DNA from: Dyadobacter sp. MSC1_007
GTDB taxonomy: Bacteria; Bacteroidota; Bacteroidia; Cytophagales; Spirosomataceae
Length of the DNA stretch: 64,000 bases
Direction of reading: 5' to 3'
Assembly: GCF_023667495.1 (NCBI RefSeq)
Contig: NZ_JAMOZL010000004.1
Coordinates: 186,001-250,000, forward strand
The notes beneath the pieces are model-generated. The model was not told the origin of the DNA, made no database searches, and saw only the letters and a program-made list of their open reading frames with translations. The translations under genes were made by a program, and so were the position numbers. Shown one piece after another: positions 35,745 through 44,902 of this stretch (the first letter of the stretch is position 1; every line of letters starts with the position of its first letter).

Positions 35745-37004
35745 ATGAGACTCCTGTTTTCGATTGGTGTACTTACTTTTTTGATCCTGTCCAGCGGCTT
35801 TTTCTCTTATCCCGAAATAGAACCGGTACCACCTGTAAAAAGCGGTATCTGGCGTGCGACATTAAGCCGCGGCGCCCATAAGCTGCCCCTGATCCTCGAT
35901 ATTTCCAGAAACCCGGACGGCAAAACGTACACCGTGCATATCATCAACGGCGCCGAGAAACTGCGCATGGACAGCACCTATTTCCAGAACGATTCGCTGG
36001 TGATCCCAATGCAGTTATTCGATTCAAAAATCGTTGCAAAACCGGTTGATGACCGGTTGACGGGCACCTATTACCGGCTTGCGAACAACGTGGTAGTGGG
36101 CGCATTGCCTTTTGAAGCGGAGCTTGGAGAGAATTATAAGTTTTTCAAAAAAGGCCAGGCCAAAAGCGGGAAGAATGTGAGCGGAAAGTGGGCCACGACT
36201 TTTAAAAACGAGACGACGGGCGACATCACTGAGGCCGTCGGCAACTTTACCCAGCAGGGAACCGATGTGCAGGGCTCATTCCTGACGCCAACCGGGGATT
36301 ATCGCTTCCTGACAGGCAGCGTGAATGGAGATAGCCTCTATCTTTCCACATTCGACGGCTCCCATGCAATGCTATTCAAGGCCGCCATCCTCCCCGACGG
36401 TTCAATGAACGGGGGCATGTGGTCGGGTGTAAAGTTATTCAAGACATGGACTGCAAAACCAGATCCTCAGGCCAAGCTGCCCGATGCTACCAAGCTTACT
36501 TTCCTCAAACCAGGATTTGAAAGTGTGGATTTCTCTTTCGCCGACCCGCAGGGTAAAACCTGGTCGTTGAAGGATCCACGTTTTGCAGGCAAACCGGTGA
36601 TCATACAGATTATGGGCTCGTGGTGCCCGAATTGTATGGACGAGACGAACTATCTGGCTCCATGGTACAAAAAGAACAAAGGCCGTGGTGTGGAAATTAT
36701 CGGCCTGGCATTCGAGCGATCGGACAAACCGGAAATATCCAATCCTAAAATCACCCGGATGGTGAACCGCCTGGGCATAGAATATCCTGTTGTGCTTGCA
36801 GGAATCACTAACGACGCAGCTACGGCCAAAGCGCTACCGATGCTTAACAAGGTAATGTCCTATCCTACTACCATATTTATTGACAAAAAAGGAAAAGTAA
36901 GGGAAATACATACCGGCTTTTCAGGCCCCGGCACCGGCAAGTATTATGACGAATTTGTCGCCGACTTTAATAGCCTGATGGATAAGCTGATCAGCGAAAA
37001 ATAA
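35745..37004 (+). CDS. TlpA-like thioredoxin-fold protein with N-terminal extracytoplasmic domain
   Basis: 419 residues from ATG 35745 (MRLLFSIGVLTFLILSSG); the frame to 35682 adds an unlikely leader. A signal peptide is followed by a beta-rich domain of about 250 residues with repeated GTYY/GSFL strands, then a thioredoxin-like domain with the redox motif WCPNC (in GSWCPNCMDETNYL) and the cis-Pro segment MSYPTTIFIDKKG. It is probably a periplasmic thiol-disulfide reductase; partner unknown. The terminator follows at 37010-37045. Confidence 0.9.
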   Translation: MRLLFSIGVLTFLILSSGFFSYPEIEPVPPVKSGIWRATLSRGAHKLPLILDISRNPDGKTYTVHIINGAEKLRMDSTYFQNDSLVIPMQLFDSKIVAKPVDDRLTGTYYRLANNVVVGALPFEAELGENYKFFKKGQAKSGKNVSGKWATTFKNETTGDITEAVGNFTQQGTDVQGSFLTPTGDYRFLTGSVNGDSLYLSTFDGSHAMLFKAAILPDGSMNGGMWSGVKLFKTWTAKPDPQAKLPDATKLTFLKPGFESVDFSFADPQGKTWSLKDPRFAGKPVIIQIMGSWCPNCMDETNYLAPWYKKNKGRGVEIIGLAFERSDKPEISNPKITRMVNRLGIEYPVVLAGITNDAATAKALPMLNKVMSYPTTIFIDKKGKVREIHTGFSGPGTGKYYDEFVADFNSLMDKLISEK

Positions 37005-37009
37005 ACGCT

Positions 37010-37045
37010 AACGCGCCGTATGATCGCTCATCGGCGCGTTTTTTA
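37010..37045 (+). terminator. Rho-independent terminator after the TlpA-like gene
   Basis: A 9-bp perfect GC-rich stem (37010-37018 with 37032-37040), an inner ATGA/TCAT helix and a following T-run. It lies 6 bp after the stop codon. Confidence 0.9.
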
Positions 37046-37060
37046 TTTACTCCAAATTAG

Positions 37061-37097
37061 TATGCTTGCATAATAGTAGGCAGTTTGCTTACATTTG
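37061..37097 (+). promoter_or_regulatory. Promoter with overlapping palindromic operator before the MarR gene
   Basis: A TACATTTG -7 box (37090-37097) pairs with a TTG -33 element (37066-37068), spacer 21 bases. The -33 element lies inside a perfect TATGC-TT-GCATA palindrome (37061-37072). A repressor bound there would block the promoter, which suggests autoregulation by the MarR protein. This is inference. Confidence 0.6.
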
Positions 37098-37136
37098 TGA
37101 CAAGGGCATTCCTGATACCAATAGCTTTTTGAAACG

Positions 37137-37604
37137 ATGCGTAAGGAAAAAACAATTGATTTCCAGATCAAGTGGGCGTGGCATTCCATATCGAGAATGT
37201 ACAACGCCTATGCCGCCCGTTTTGACACGACGATGGCCGTTGGCTACGTCCTGCTGAATATCGATATCGAACATGGTACGCCTGCCACCAAAATAGCCCC
37301 ATTACTCGGAATGGAGCCCAGGAGCCTTGTCCGAATGTTGAAAACGCTTGAAGAACGCGGGCTGATCAGGCGGGAAGTAAGTTCCAATGACAAACGTTTT
37401 GTAAGGATCGTACTCACTGATCTTGGAAAAGAAAAGCGCGAGCTGGCCCGGGAAGGTGTGATCTCATTCAATACGATGATCCGTGATAAGATACCTCTCG
37501 ATAAGCTGGTCGTTTTTTTCGATGTAATTAAAGACATAAACAAGCTGGTTGAGGAAGAAAACCAGAAGTTGAAAGCCGGGGAAATCACCGAAGAACTGGA
37601 ATAA
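37137..37604 (+). CDS. MarR family transcriptional regulator
   Basis: 155 residues. The winged helix core includes GTPATKIAPLLGMEPRSLVRMLKTLEERG (recognition helix) and the wing RREVSSNDKRFVRIVLTD; long helices on both ends form the dimer. It precedes the fused beta-oxidation gene by 37 bp, so it probably controls that gene. In related genomes similar regulators respond to acyl-CoA or aromatic ligands; the ligand here is unknown. Confidence 0.92.
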   Translation: MRKEKTIDFQIKWAWHSISRMYNAYAARFDTTMAVGYVLLNIDIEHGTPATKIAPLLGMEPRSLVRMLKTLEERGLIRREVSSNDKRFVRIVLTDLGKEKRELAREGVISFNTMIRDKIPLDKLVVFFDVIKDINKLVEEENQKLKAGEITEELE

Positions 37605-37641
37605 TCCATCAATCAAATCCTGAAAACCAACCTTAGTAACA

Positions 37642-40047
37642 ATGAATCGCTCAATTCGTAAAGTGGCCGTTCTGGGTTCAGGCATCATGGGATCGCGTAT
37701 TGCGTGCCATTTTGCCAATATAGGCGTCGAAGTACTCTTGCTGGACATTGTCCCGAAAGATCTGTCCGACGCCGAGAAAGCAAAAGGCATTACCACCGAC
37801 CATCCCGCGTTCCGTAACAGGATCGTGAATGAGTCATTCCAGCAGACATTAAAAGCAACACCCGCTTCTTTGTACAGCGCATCGTTCGCTTCGCGGATCA
37901 AGCTGGGCAATTTTGACGATAATCTGGCCGATATTAAAAATTGCGACTGGGTGATCGAAGTGATCGTTGAAAGGCTGGATATCAAGCGGAGCCTTTACGA
38001 AAAAGTGGACGCATTGCGCAAACCCGGAACGTTGGTCACTTCCAACACCTCGGGAATTCCTATTCACCTGATGGCTGAGGGCCGCAGCGAGGATTTCAGG
38101 AAAAACTTTTGCGGAACGCACTTCTTCAACCCGCCAAGATATTTACGTCTGCTCGAAATCATCCCGACTGCTGAAACTGACCAGACAGCGGTTGATTTTC
38201 TGATGCATTACGGTGAGCTATTTCTAGGTAAAACGACCGTTTTATGCAAGGACACGCCGGGGTTCATCGCCAACCGGCTTGGTATTTACGCATTGATCCA
38301 GACAATCCGGGTAGCCGAGGAAATGGGCCTGAGCGTCGATGAGGTGGATAAATTGACAGGCCCGGTTGCTGGCAGGCCGAAATCAGGCACCTACCGGCTT
38401 TCGGACGTTGTGGGATTGGATACTACCGTGCATGTGGCTAACAATCTTTACGCTTCCGGTGAAGGCACGGACGAATCGAGAGATGCGTTTGTACTGCCTG
38501 AGATTATGCAGAAGCTTTTCGATAACAAATGGTTAGGAGACAAAACAGGCCAGGGTTTTTATAAAAAGATTAAGGACGAGAAAGGCAAGTCGGTGATATT
38601 GGCACTGGATTTCAAATCATTGGAATATGTCCCATCCGGAAAAGTGAAGTTTGAAACACTGGAAGGGACCAAAGCCATTAGTGAAGTTTATAAAAGGTTT
38701 CCCGCATTAGTGGCGGGCAAGGATAAGGCAGGCGATTTTTACAGAAAAACATTTGCCGACATTTTTAAGTACGCCACATTCCGCATTCCCGAAATATCCG
38801 ATGAGATCTTCCGGATCGACCAGGCCATTTCGGCAGGTTTTGGATGGCAATACGGCCTCTTCGAAACCTGGGATGCCATTGGTGTGAAAAATATGCTGAC
38901 CATTATGGAAGGCCTTGACCTGGAACCGGCAGCTTGGGTATATGAAATGCTTTCAGCCGGCAATGAGTCTTTTTACAAAACGGAAAAAGGCAAACGGTTC
39001 TATTACGATATTCCTTCCAAAACCTATAAAAAAGTCCCTGGGCAGGACAGCTTCGTTATATTAAGCAACCTGTCGGACAATATCGTTTGGAAAAATGCCG
39101 GCGCTAATCTTTACGACATTGGAGACGGCATCCTGAACCTCGAATTCAAATCTAAAATGAATACAATGGGTGCCGAAGTGATCGAAGGCATTCAGAAGAG
39201 CATCAGCATTGCCGAAAAAGATTTCCGCGGCCTTGTGATCGGAAACGAAGCCAGCGAGGCATTTTCCGCAGGTGCGAACCTGGCTATGCTGTTTATGTAC
39301 GCCATTGAGCAGGAGTTTGATGAGATCAACATGGTGATCGCGCAGTTCCAGCAAACGATGATGCGGGCGCGTTATTCGTCCATTCCAGTTGTAGTTGCCC
39401 CTCACACGCTTGCGCTCGGCGGCGGGTGCGAGCTCACGCTGCATGCGGACAAGGTGGTTGCTCACGCGGAAACCTACATTGGTCTTGTGGAATTCGGCGT
39501 GGGGCTTATCCCGGCTGGCGGAGGTACCAAGGAAATAGCATTGCGCTGCTCAGATCTCTATCAAGCTGGCGATACCGAGCTGAATATCTTGCAAACTGCA
39601 TTTATGAACATCGCCCAGGCAAAGGTTTCAACATCAGCCTATGAAGCCAAAGAAATGAACTATTTGCAGGATAAAGACCAGATTGTACTCAACAGGTCGC
39701 GACTTATTGCCGAAGCGAAGCAAGCGGCGGTCGACCTGGCCGAAAATGGTTACACGCAACCCAAACAGCGGAACGATATCAAGGTGCAGGGCAAAACCGG
39801 CATCGCGCTCTTCCTGGCTGGCATTACGCAAATGCGGCTCGCCAATTACATTAGCGACCATGATGCCAAAATTGCAGGCAAGCTCGCCTATGTGATCAAT
39901 GGCGGCGACCTGAGCTATCCGCAGCTGGTATCGGAACAATATCTGATCGATCTGGAAAGGGAAGCGTTCCTCTCGCTTTGCGGGGAAAAGAAAACGCTGG
40001 AAAGAATGCAGGGACTTTTGAATGGTGGCAAACCGCCCAGAAACTGA
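37642..40047 (+). CDS. fadN: 3-Hydroxyacyl-CoA dehydrogenase/enoyl-CoA hydratase fusion (FadN type)
   Basis: 801 residues. Unlike FadB, the dehydrogenase comes first: VAVLGSGIMGSRIACHFA at residues 7-24, then FCGTHFFNPPRYLRLLEII and the C-terminal HCDH domains to about 430. The hydratase-like part (about 490-690) has SAGANLAMLF and ALGGGCELTLHADKVVAHAETYIGLVE. The order matches FadN-type proteins. It performs the two middle steps of fatty-acid beta-oxidation. It is controlled with the MarR gene; the thiolase and acyl-CoA dehydrogenase that often follow are not here. Confidence 0.93.
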   Translation: MNRSIRKVAVLGSGIMGSRIACHFANIGVEVLLLDIVPKDLSDAEKAKGITTDHPAFRNRIVNESFQQTLKATPASLYSASFASRIKLGNFDDNLADIKNCDWVIEVIVERLDIKRSLYEKVDALRKPGTLVTSNTSGIPIHLMAEGRSEDFRKNFCGTHFFNPPRYLRLLEIIPTAETDQTAVDFLMHYGELFLGKTTVLCKDTPGFIANRLGIYALIQTIRVAEEMGLSVDEVDKLTGPVAGRPKSGTYRLSDVVGLDTTVHVANNLYASGEGTDESRDAFVLPEIMQKLFDNKWLGDKTGQGFYKKIKDEKGKSVILALDFKSLEYVPSGKVKFETLEGTKAISEVYKRFPALVAGKDKAGDFYRKTFADIFKYATFRIPEISDEIFRIDQAISAGFGWQYGLFETWDAIGVKNMLTIMEGLDLEPAAWVYEMLSAGNESFYKTEKGKRFYYDIPSKTYKKVPGQDSFVILSNLSDNIVWKNAGANLYDIGDGILNLEFKSKMNTMGAEVIEGIQKSISIAEKDFRGLVIGNEASEAFSAGANLAMLFMYAIEQEFDEINMVIAQFQQTMMRARYSSIPVVVAPHTLALGGGCELTLHADKVVAHAETYIGLVEFGVGLIPAGGGTKEIALRCSDLYQAGDTELNILQTAFMNIAQAKVSTSAYEAKEMNYLQDKDQIVLNRSRLIAEAKQAAVDLAENGYTQPKQRNDIKVQGKTGIALFLAGITQMRLANYISDHDAKIAGKLAYVINGGDLSYPQLVSEQYLIDLEREAFLSLCGEKKTLERMQGLLNGGKPPRN

Positions 40048-40163
40048 CGCGGGAATTATTGTTTCACCAATTTATGTTCTGTTGGGTAGGATATTTGTTG
40101 AAAAATCCGAAATTTAGAACTTTTCAATTCAAATAATTTGCCAAAACCGGTTCATCTTTACGC

Positions 40164-40189
40164 TTGCTGACCCCCAAAAAGTACATTTG
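40164..40189 (+). promoter_or_regulatory. Promoter of the Rrf2 gene, very close to the start codon
   Basis: TACATTTG (40182-40189) with a TTG at 40164-40166. The box ends only 7 bp before the rrf2 ATG (40197), so the mRNA would be nearly leaderless. Confidence 0.55.
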
Positions 40190-40196
40190 ATCAACA

Positions 40197-40640
40197 ATGA
40201 TTTCAAAAAAAGCTAAATACGCGCTGAAAGCCCTGAAAGTGCTGGCGGAACAATACGGGAAAGGGCCGGTATTAATCTCTTATATCGCTGAAAAAGAGAA
40301 AATTCCGAAGAAATTCCTGGAAGCGATCCTGCTCGACCTTCGTAATAACGGGGTGCTGCAAAGCCAAAAAGGAAAGGGCGGTGGTTACCTGCTGCGCGTC
40401 CCTCCCGGCGAAGTGAATTTTTCCAAAGTATTACGCATTATCGACGGACCCATTGCCCCTGCATTATGTGTATCCATGTTCTTTTACGGCAAATGCGACG
40501 ACTGCAAGGATGAAGAAACATGCAGCCTGCGTACGGTACTTGAAAGATGGAGGGATGCTAACCTTGCTGTTCTGGACAAAACAACGTTGAATGACCTGTT
40601 ACAGGCAGAAAATGCCGCGTCAACAGACATTTTATTATAA
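40197..40640 (+). CDS. Rrf2 family transcriptional regulator with four clustered cysteines
   Basis: 147 residues. An Rrf2 winged helix (ALKALKVLAEQYGKGPVLIS, then KFLEAILLDLRNNGVL and GKGGGYLL) is followed by cysteines C91, C100, C103 and C109 in the region where IscR/NsrR bind an iron-sulfur cluster. It may sense redox, iron-sulfur status or nitric oxide. Its last 6 bp overlap the end of the convergent glycosyltransferase gene. No obvious target gene is adjacent on its strand. Confidence 0.93.
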   Translation: MISKKAKYALKALKVLAEQYGKGPVLISYIAEKEKIPKKFLEAILLDLRNNGVLQSQKGKGGGYLLRVPPGEVNFSKVLRIIDGPIAPALCVSMFFYGKCDDCKDEETCSLRTVLERWRDANLAVLDKTTLNDLLQAENAASTDILL

Positions 40641-42251
40641 ACTACCTGCCCGATCGTTGCGGATGTAGAGACGGGTATCGTCGAAATCGCCCGCAAAAGT
40701 ATAGTGGCTTCGCACATATTGATACAACTCAGGGTAGCTTTCGATGCCCTGAGTTTTTTTGTTTTGTACCCAAAGGCTGTTTTTGCCCACGGCATCGACG
40801 ACAAATACAGGCTGCGTCCGTTCCATATCGGACAAGTAGCGGCTGCGGTACCTCGCACGCATCGGGAGGTCGAAAATAGAGCGTTCAGAATGGTTTTCCG
40901 CCGTCCCCTGGGCCAACTGTGCTTCCACATAATACACGCATTGCCATCCCCAAACGACCATATAGTCGCCTTTTTTACTCCGTTTTTTAATTTCTTTCAC
41001 AACAGGGCTTTCCCAGAGCTCTCTCGCACCAACCGAATCAAAATTGTTCAGCTTATTTGCTTTGACAAAATGATAGGCATCATTGCCGCCAAACCAAAGC
41101 AATAGGGCAACTGGAAAAACGAGGGCCCATTTCTCAACTTTCTGCAAACCGCAGGCGGCAAGTAACGTACAGGGAATAATGCAAAAGTTAAGGTAATGCA
41201 CAAAGTCGTTGCCCGATTTGGTAACGGAATAAATACTTGCAAAGACTAGCGCCAGAACGGTGAATGGTAGGCTGATGTCCTTTTTCCGGGGCAGATCGAG
41301 CCGCGCAATGCCAACTATTCCTAACAATATGGGTATTAGCAAAACCAATGTAAAAGCCTGGAAGTCCGGCGACAGCTTGATAATGCTGAAAAGCTGTGAG
41401 GGAATTTCCAAAAAGCCTCCTCCTCCCGCATAAATGGCGTTTCCGAGCAGGTAAAAATCGATCAGGTCAATAAAAACGCCGAAATAAAGAGTGAATAGCA
41501 AGAAAAAAGCCGGCACAGTAAGTCCGCCCAAAATGAGCGCCAGTGTTGGCCGGTAAGTTCTCCCCATCCTGAGCCATCGGTAGCAGAGCCAGAATGCACA
41601 TATCACTATCACCGCAACCAGCGGAACGGCTTGTAATTTCGCAAATGGCACCGCACCTGCCATAAAGCCCAAAAAATACAGCCGCATTTTTGGTGGTTCA
41701 TCTTTAAGGTCCAGACCTGAAAGCAACCAGAGGCATATAGCCAATAACAATACCGGAAATTGCTCGCTGGAATAATGCACAAAATCCACATCCTGGATAA
41801 ATGCAAGAAAGATCAACGGGACAATGGATATCCGCCGCGCAACCTGGGTCCCAAACCAGTTCCTGATCGCCAAAAACAAGAAGAGCCATGCGCCTGCGGC
41901 ACACAACAGTCCCATTACTCGCCCGGAGGTGTAATTGATCTGAAAACCCAGCAATTTGGGAATGACAAGCAAATAATTGTCCAGCGGGCCAATGGTGGTT
42001 CCGTCCACCGAGCGCCAGTAAACGGGATCCTGGATCAGGGTTATGGCATGGCTAAGCATCTGACTTTCGTCGACATTCAGCTCCCGGTTGAATACAATCA
42101 CGGGTAACCGCATCATGACGAGCAACAGCAAGCCAACAATCAGATAAACCTTTGTAGAAATTGATTTATAAAAAGAACTTAAAATGACAATACCCGCCAG
42201 CAAATAGCCTACGAACCAATATACCGTGGGGGAACTGTCAAAAGTGATCAT
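40635..42251 (-). CDS. Multi-pass membrane glycosyltransferase (GT39/ArnT-like)
   Basis: 538 residues with at least ten membrane helices and the acidic first-loop motif NVDESQML, as in GT-C family enzymes that use polyprenyl-phosphate sugars. A soluble C-terminal part with VVWGWQCVYYVEAQLAQGTAEN follows. It lies 4 bp after a GT2 gene and downstream of an epimerase, so the three likely transfer a lipid-linked sugar to an envelope glycan. The acceptor cannot be told. Confidence 0.83.
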   Translation of the reverse strand: MITFDSSPTVYWFVGYLLAGIVILSSFYKSISTKVYLIVGLLLLVMMRLPVIVFNRELNVDESQMLSHAITLIQDPVYWRSVDGTTIGPLDNYLLVIPKLLGFQINYTSGRVMGLLCAAGAWLFLFLAIRNWFGTQVARRISIVPLIFLAFIQDVDFVHYSSEQFPVLLLAICLWLLSGLDLKDEPPKMRLYFLGFMAGAVPFAKLQAVPLVAVIVICAFWLCYRWLRMGRTYRPTLALILGGLTVPAFFLLFTLYFGVFIDLIDFYLLGNAIYAGGGGFLEIPSQLFSIIKLSPDFQAFTLVLLIPILLGIVGIARLDLPRKKDISLPFTVLALVFASIYSVTKSGNDFVHYLNFCIIPCTLLAACGLQKVEKWALVFPVALLLWFGGNDAYHFVKANKLNNFDSVGARELWESPVVKEIKKRSKKGDYMVVWGWQCVYYVEAQLAQGTAENHSERSIFDLPMRARYRSRYLSDMERTQPVFVVDAVGKNSLWVQNKKTQGIESYPELYQYVRSHYTFAGDFDDTRLYIRNDRAGSL

Positions 42252-42255
42252 ACGA

Positions 42256-43203
42256 CTAGCTGAAAGAGTCTACCTTTTCGACAAAATCGCGGTAATGAAC
42301 GGCTGGGATAAAATGCTGCTGCGAACGGTATTGGAGCACCATAAATACCAGAAAAAGCGATATCAGGAAAGATTGCAACATCAGGATCACCAATGTGCTG
42401 CCCAATGTCGACGTCCATCCGGGGGTCGCATTTCCGATCAGTTTTAAAAAAAGAATGAAGAATATGAAGGCGATCGCGAGGCCGGACATGAACATTGAAA
42501 AGATCAGTATCCTCACCGCCGTCGTGTCTACCATCACCGAAATCGCACTCAAACCGTGCAAAACAAGGGAAACGAAATTCATTTTGCTTTCCCCGGCCAG
42601 CCTTTTAGCCCGGTTGGTCAGCACCGAATCGTAGGGTATCCGTGATTTGATGATCCCGCCCGGATAATTGTTCCATATCTCGGAAACACGCACCAGATTC
42701 TGGAGTCGGCTTTGCGGTACAAGGCTGAAATTACCAAATGTGATAATCTTACCCGTCAATAATTTGAATACCAATTTGTAAATCACATAAAAAGACCTGA
42801 AAAGCAGTCCTTCCGTGCGCTTGTTCCGTTCGGCAAAAATAATCTTATCGGGCTCTTCCAATGATCTGGCGGCCAACTTGTTAATATCGCCGGGCGCGTC
42901 TTCCCCGTCCGCATCCATTACAATCACCTTGTCGGTCTGCATGTGTTCGGCAACATAGGAAAGGCCGATCGCTATTGCTTTTTGGTGACCCAGGTTTCTG
43001 TAAAGGCTGAGTAATTTGATCTCTTTTCCCCCAAAAGGCGCAAATGGCTGCGACCGTGGTTTGGACGAGCAGTCATCCACAATGAGTAGGGTGGTATTCT
43101 CGAGTATCTGTGTGTTTAAATCCGCGTTGATCTTCTGTATCAGGAGATTCAACGCCTCCCAGTCATTGAATTGGGGAATAATAATGACAAAATTTTCTGG
43201 CAT
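42256..43203 (-). CDS. Glycosyltransferase family 2 (polyprenyl-phosphate sugar synthase-like)
   Basis: 315 residues. A GT-A fold starts FVIIIPQFNDWEALNLLI, with the DADGEDAPGDI metal/nucleotide motif, and two C-terminal membrane helices (about 230-255 and 275-305), the layout of GtrB/DPM1-like enzymes. These load a sugar onto undecaprenyl phosphate. That fits the next gene, a GT-C transferase needing a lipid-linked donor. It follows the epimerase by 53 bp. Confidence 0.88.
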   Translation of the reverse strand: MPENFVIIIPQFNDWEALNLLIQKINADLNTQILENTTLLIVDDCSSKPRSQPFAPFGGKEIKLLSLYRNLGHQKAIAIGLSYVAEHMQTDKVIVMDADGEDAPGDINKLAARSLEEPDKIIFAERNKRTEGLLFRSFYVIYKLVFKLLTGKIITFGNFSLVPQSRLQNLVRVSEIWNNYPGGIIKSRIPYDSVLTNRAKRLAGESKMNFVSLVLHGLSAISVMVDTTAVRILIFSMFMSGLAIAFIFFILFLKLIGNATPGWTSTLGSTLVILMLQSFLISLFLVFMVLQYRSQQHFIPAVHYRDFVEKVDSFS

Positions 43204-43256
43204 GGGAGAGAGTTACGAAGCCTCCGGAAAGCGTGTTTCCGGAGGCTCAGATGATT

Positions 43257-44333
43257 TTAAACCGTTTTTACTCCTAATCGGGAAGATATTCCGTCGTGAA
43301 TCTGGGTAAGGGTCTCAGTCAGACCGTATTCCCAGTTCCAATCGGGGTAATGGGATTTAAATTTCGAAAGGTCACTCACGTACCAGATATGGTCGCCGAT
43401 ACGGTTGGTGTCCGAATAGGAATAAGAAAGTTTGTTGCCAGTGATCTGCTCACATAATGCGATGGCTTCCAGCATTGAACAGTTTGCGAAACGGCCTCCT
43501 CCGGCGTTGTACACTTCGCCCGGACGTGGGTTTTGATAATAGTGCCAGAACATATTCACCAGGTCATGGCTGTGGATATTGTCACGTACCTGCTTGCCTT
43601 TATAACCGAAAATCGTGTAATGCGTGCCGGTGATCGCGCATTTCATGAGGTAAGCAAGGAAACCGTGCAGCTGTGCGCCCGAGTGGTTTGGCCCTGTGAG
43701 GCATCCTCCGCGGAAAACCGCCGTTTTCATACCGAAATAACGGCCATATTCCTGCACCATAATGTCCGCAGCCACTTTTGAAGCTCCGAAGATAGAGTGT
43801 TTTGTATGGTCGATGCTGTGGTTTTCGTCGATACCGTTGGTGAAATAAGGATGGCTTTCATCAATTTCCCACCGGGTTTCCAGCTCTACCAACGGAAGGT
43901 AGTTTGGATTATCACCGTAAACCTTATTAGTAGATGTAAAGATGAATACAGCTTCCGGAGCGTGTAAACGCGTCATTTCGAGCATATTCAAAGTACCTAC
44001 CGCATTCACACCAAAGTCGGTGAAAGGCTCGCGAGCGGCCCAGTCGTGGCTTGGCTGCGCTGCGGCGTGGACGATCATCTTGATATCGGTCCCGTATTCT
44101 TTAAATATCGGTTCCAGCTGGCTTACCTCACGAATATCTGCGGAGTAGTGCTTGTAATTATTGAATGCGTCCTCTATCCTGTTCCGGTTCCATTCTGTAT
44201 TTCCATCAGCACCGAAGAAGTACTGACGAAGGTTATTATCAACACCAATGACCAGATCAAACTTATCAGCCAAAAAAGCAACCGATTCACTTCCTATCAG
44301 TCCGGCAGAGCCGGTTACCAAAGCTATGTTCAT
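43257..44333 (-). CDS. NAD-dependent epimerase/dehydratase (CDP-paratose 2-epimerase-like)
   Basis: 358 residues. Rossmann start [17 protein letters not shown], the S/TNKVYGDN segment, and the SDR catalytic pair Y-x3-K replaced by the segment [12 protein letters not shown]; further blocks are [21 protein letters not shown] and [10 protein letters not shown]. The pattern is closest to CDP-tyvelose/paratose 2-epimerases. It would supply an activated sugar for the two glycosyltransferases downstream. The usual Tyr of the Y-x3-K motif appears as F in FGASK, so activity should be checked. Confidence 0.85.
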   Translation of the reverse strand: MNIALVTGSAGLIGSESVAFLADKFDLVIGVDNNLRQYFFGADGNTEWNRNRIEDAFNNYKHYSADIREVSQLEPIFKEYGTDIKMIVHAAAQPSHDWAAREPFTDFGVNAVGTLNMLEMTRLHAPEAVFIFTSTNKVYGDNPNYLPLVELETRWEIDESHPYFTNGIDENHSIDHTKHSIFGASKVAADIMVQEYGRYFGMKTAVFRGGCLTGPNHSGAQLHGFLAYLMKCAITGTHYTIFGYKGKQVRDNIHSHDLVNMFWHYYQNPRPGEVYNAGGGRFANCSMLEAIALCEQITGNKLSYSYSDTNRIGDHIWYVSDLSKFKSHYPDWNWEYGLTETLTQIHDGISSRLGVKTV

Positions 44334-44511
44334 GTTTTGAGTACTTTTAATTGCTTATTTTTTTCTAAAATTTCAGATTCAACCTGTCTCGAATACGTAA
44401 AGTAAATTAAAAATGTTCAATTGTCACAACTTCACTTAGTCAATGGATACAGGCCAAAAGGATTATACGCAGGAGGGCATATTGAAATTGTTCAATATGC
44501 GAAAATCGTCT

Positions 44512-44546
44512 CAAAAAAAAGATATCCCCATTATCGTGGGGATATC
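44512..44546 (-). terminator. Rho-independent terminator after the small lipoprotein gene
   Basis: A 10-bp perfect stem (44521-44530 with 44537-44546), 6-base loop and eight T residues on the minus strand, 26 bp after the stop. Confidence 0.92.
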
Positions 44547-44572
44547 TCTGATATTTTAAACTCAATAAACTG

Positions 44573-44827
44573 CTATTCTTTAACCAGCGAGCTCGGGATC
44601 TTGCCTCCGTACAACTTTGCGCGGATATCGTTCACACGTGCATCGAGTTCAGGCTTCGCATCATATTTAAAGGCCATCTGACGGGGCAATGAGTCGGGGC
44701 TGACGCCGTAAACATCTTCATTTCCTGCATTCAGGTCTTTCTGGTCCTTGTGGTTATATTTTTGATATTCGCAGGAAGAAAGAAGCCCCAGACACGCAAC
44801 AAAAGCAACTATTTTATTGAATTTCAT
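44573..44827 (-). CDS. Small lipoprotein of unknown function
   Basis: 84 residues with an SPII signal and lipobox LSSC (C19). The mature part is polar, with YNHKDQKDLNAG and a final GKIPSSLVKE, and belongs to no family I recognise. It is flanked by a strong terminator at 44512-44546 and by the M3 peptidase gene 75 bp upstream, with which it may be co-transcribed. Confidence 0.78.
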   Translation of the reverse strand: MKFNKIVAFVACLGLLSSCEYQKYNHKDQKDLNAGNEDVYGVSPDSLPRQMAFKYDAKPELDARVNDIRAKLYGGKIPSSLVKE

Positions 44828-44902
44828 TTCTTTGATCGTTCATAGTATTGTGCGCAAAAATAACCGCCAATTTCATAACCACCAAATGTGGGTACCGAAA
44901 TG

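Noticed and set aside
44443..44559. A 38-codon ORF on the plus strand, start MDTGQKDYTQEG
   Set aside because: Its 3' half is the terminator hairpin of the opposite-strand lipoprotein gene, so the reading frame is probably incidental.
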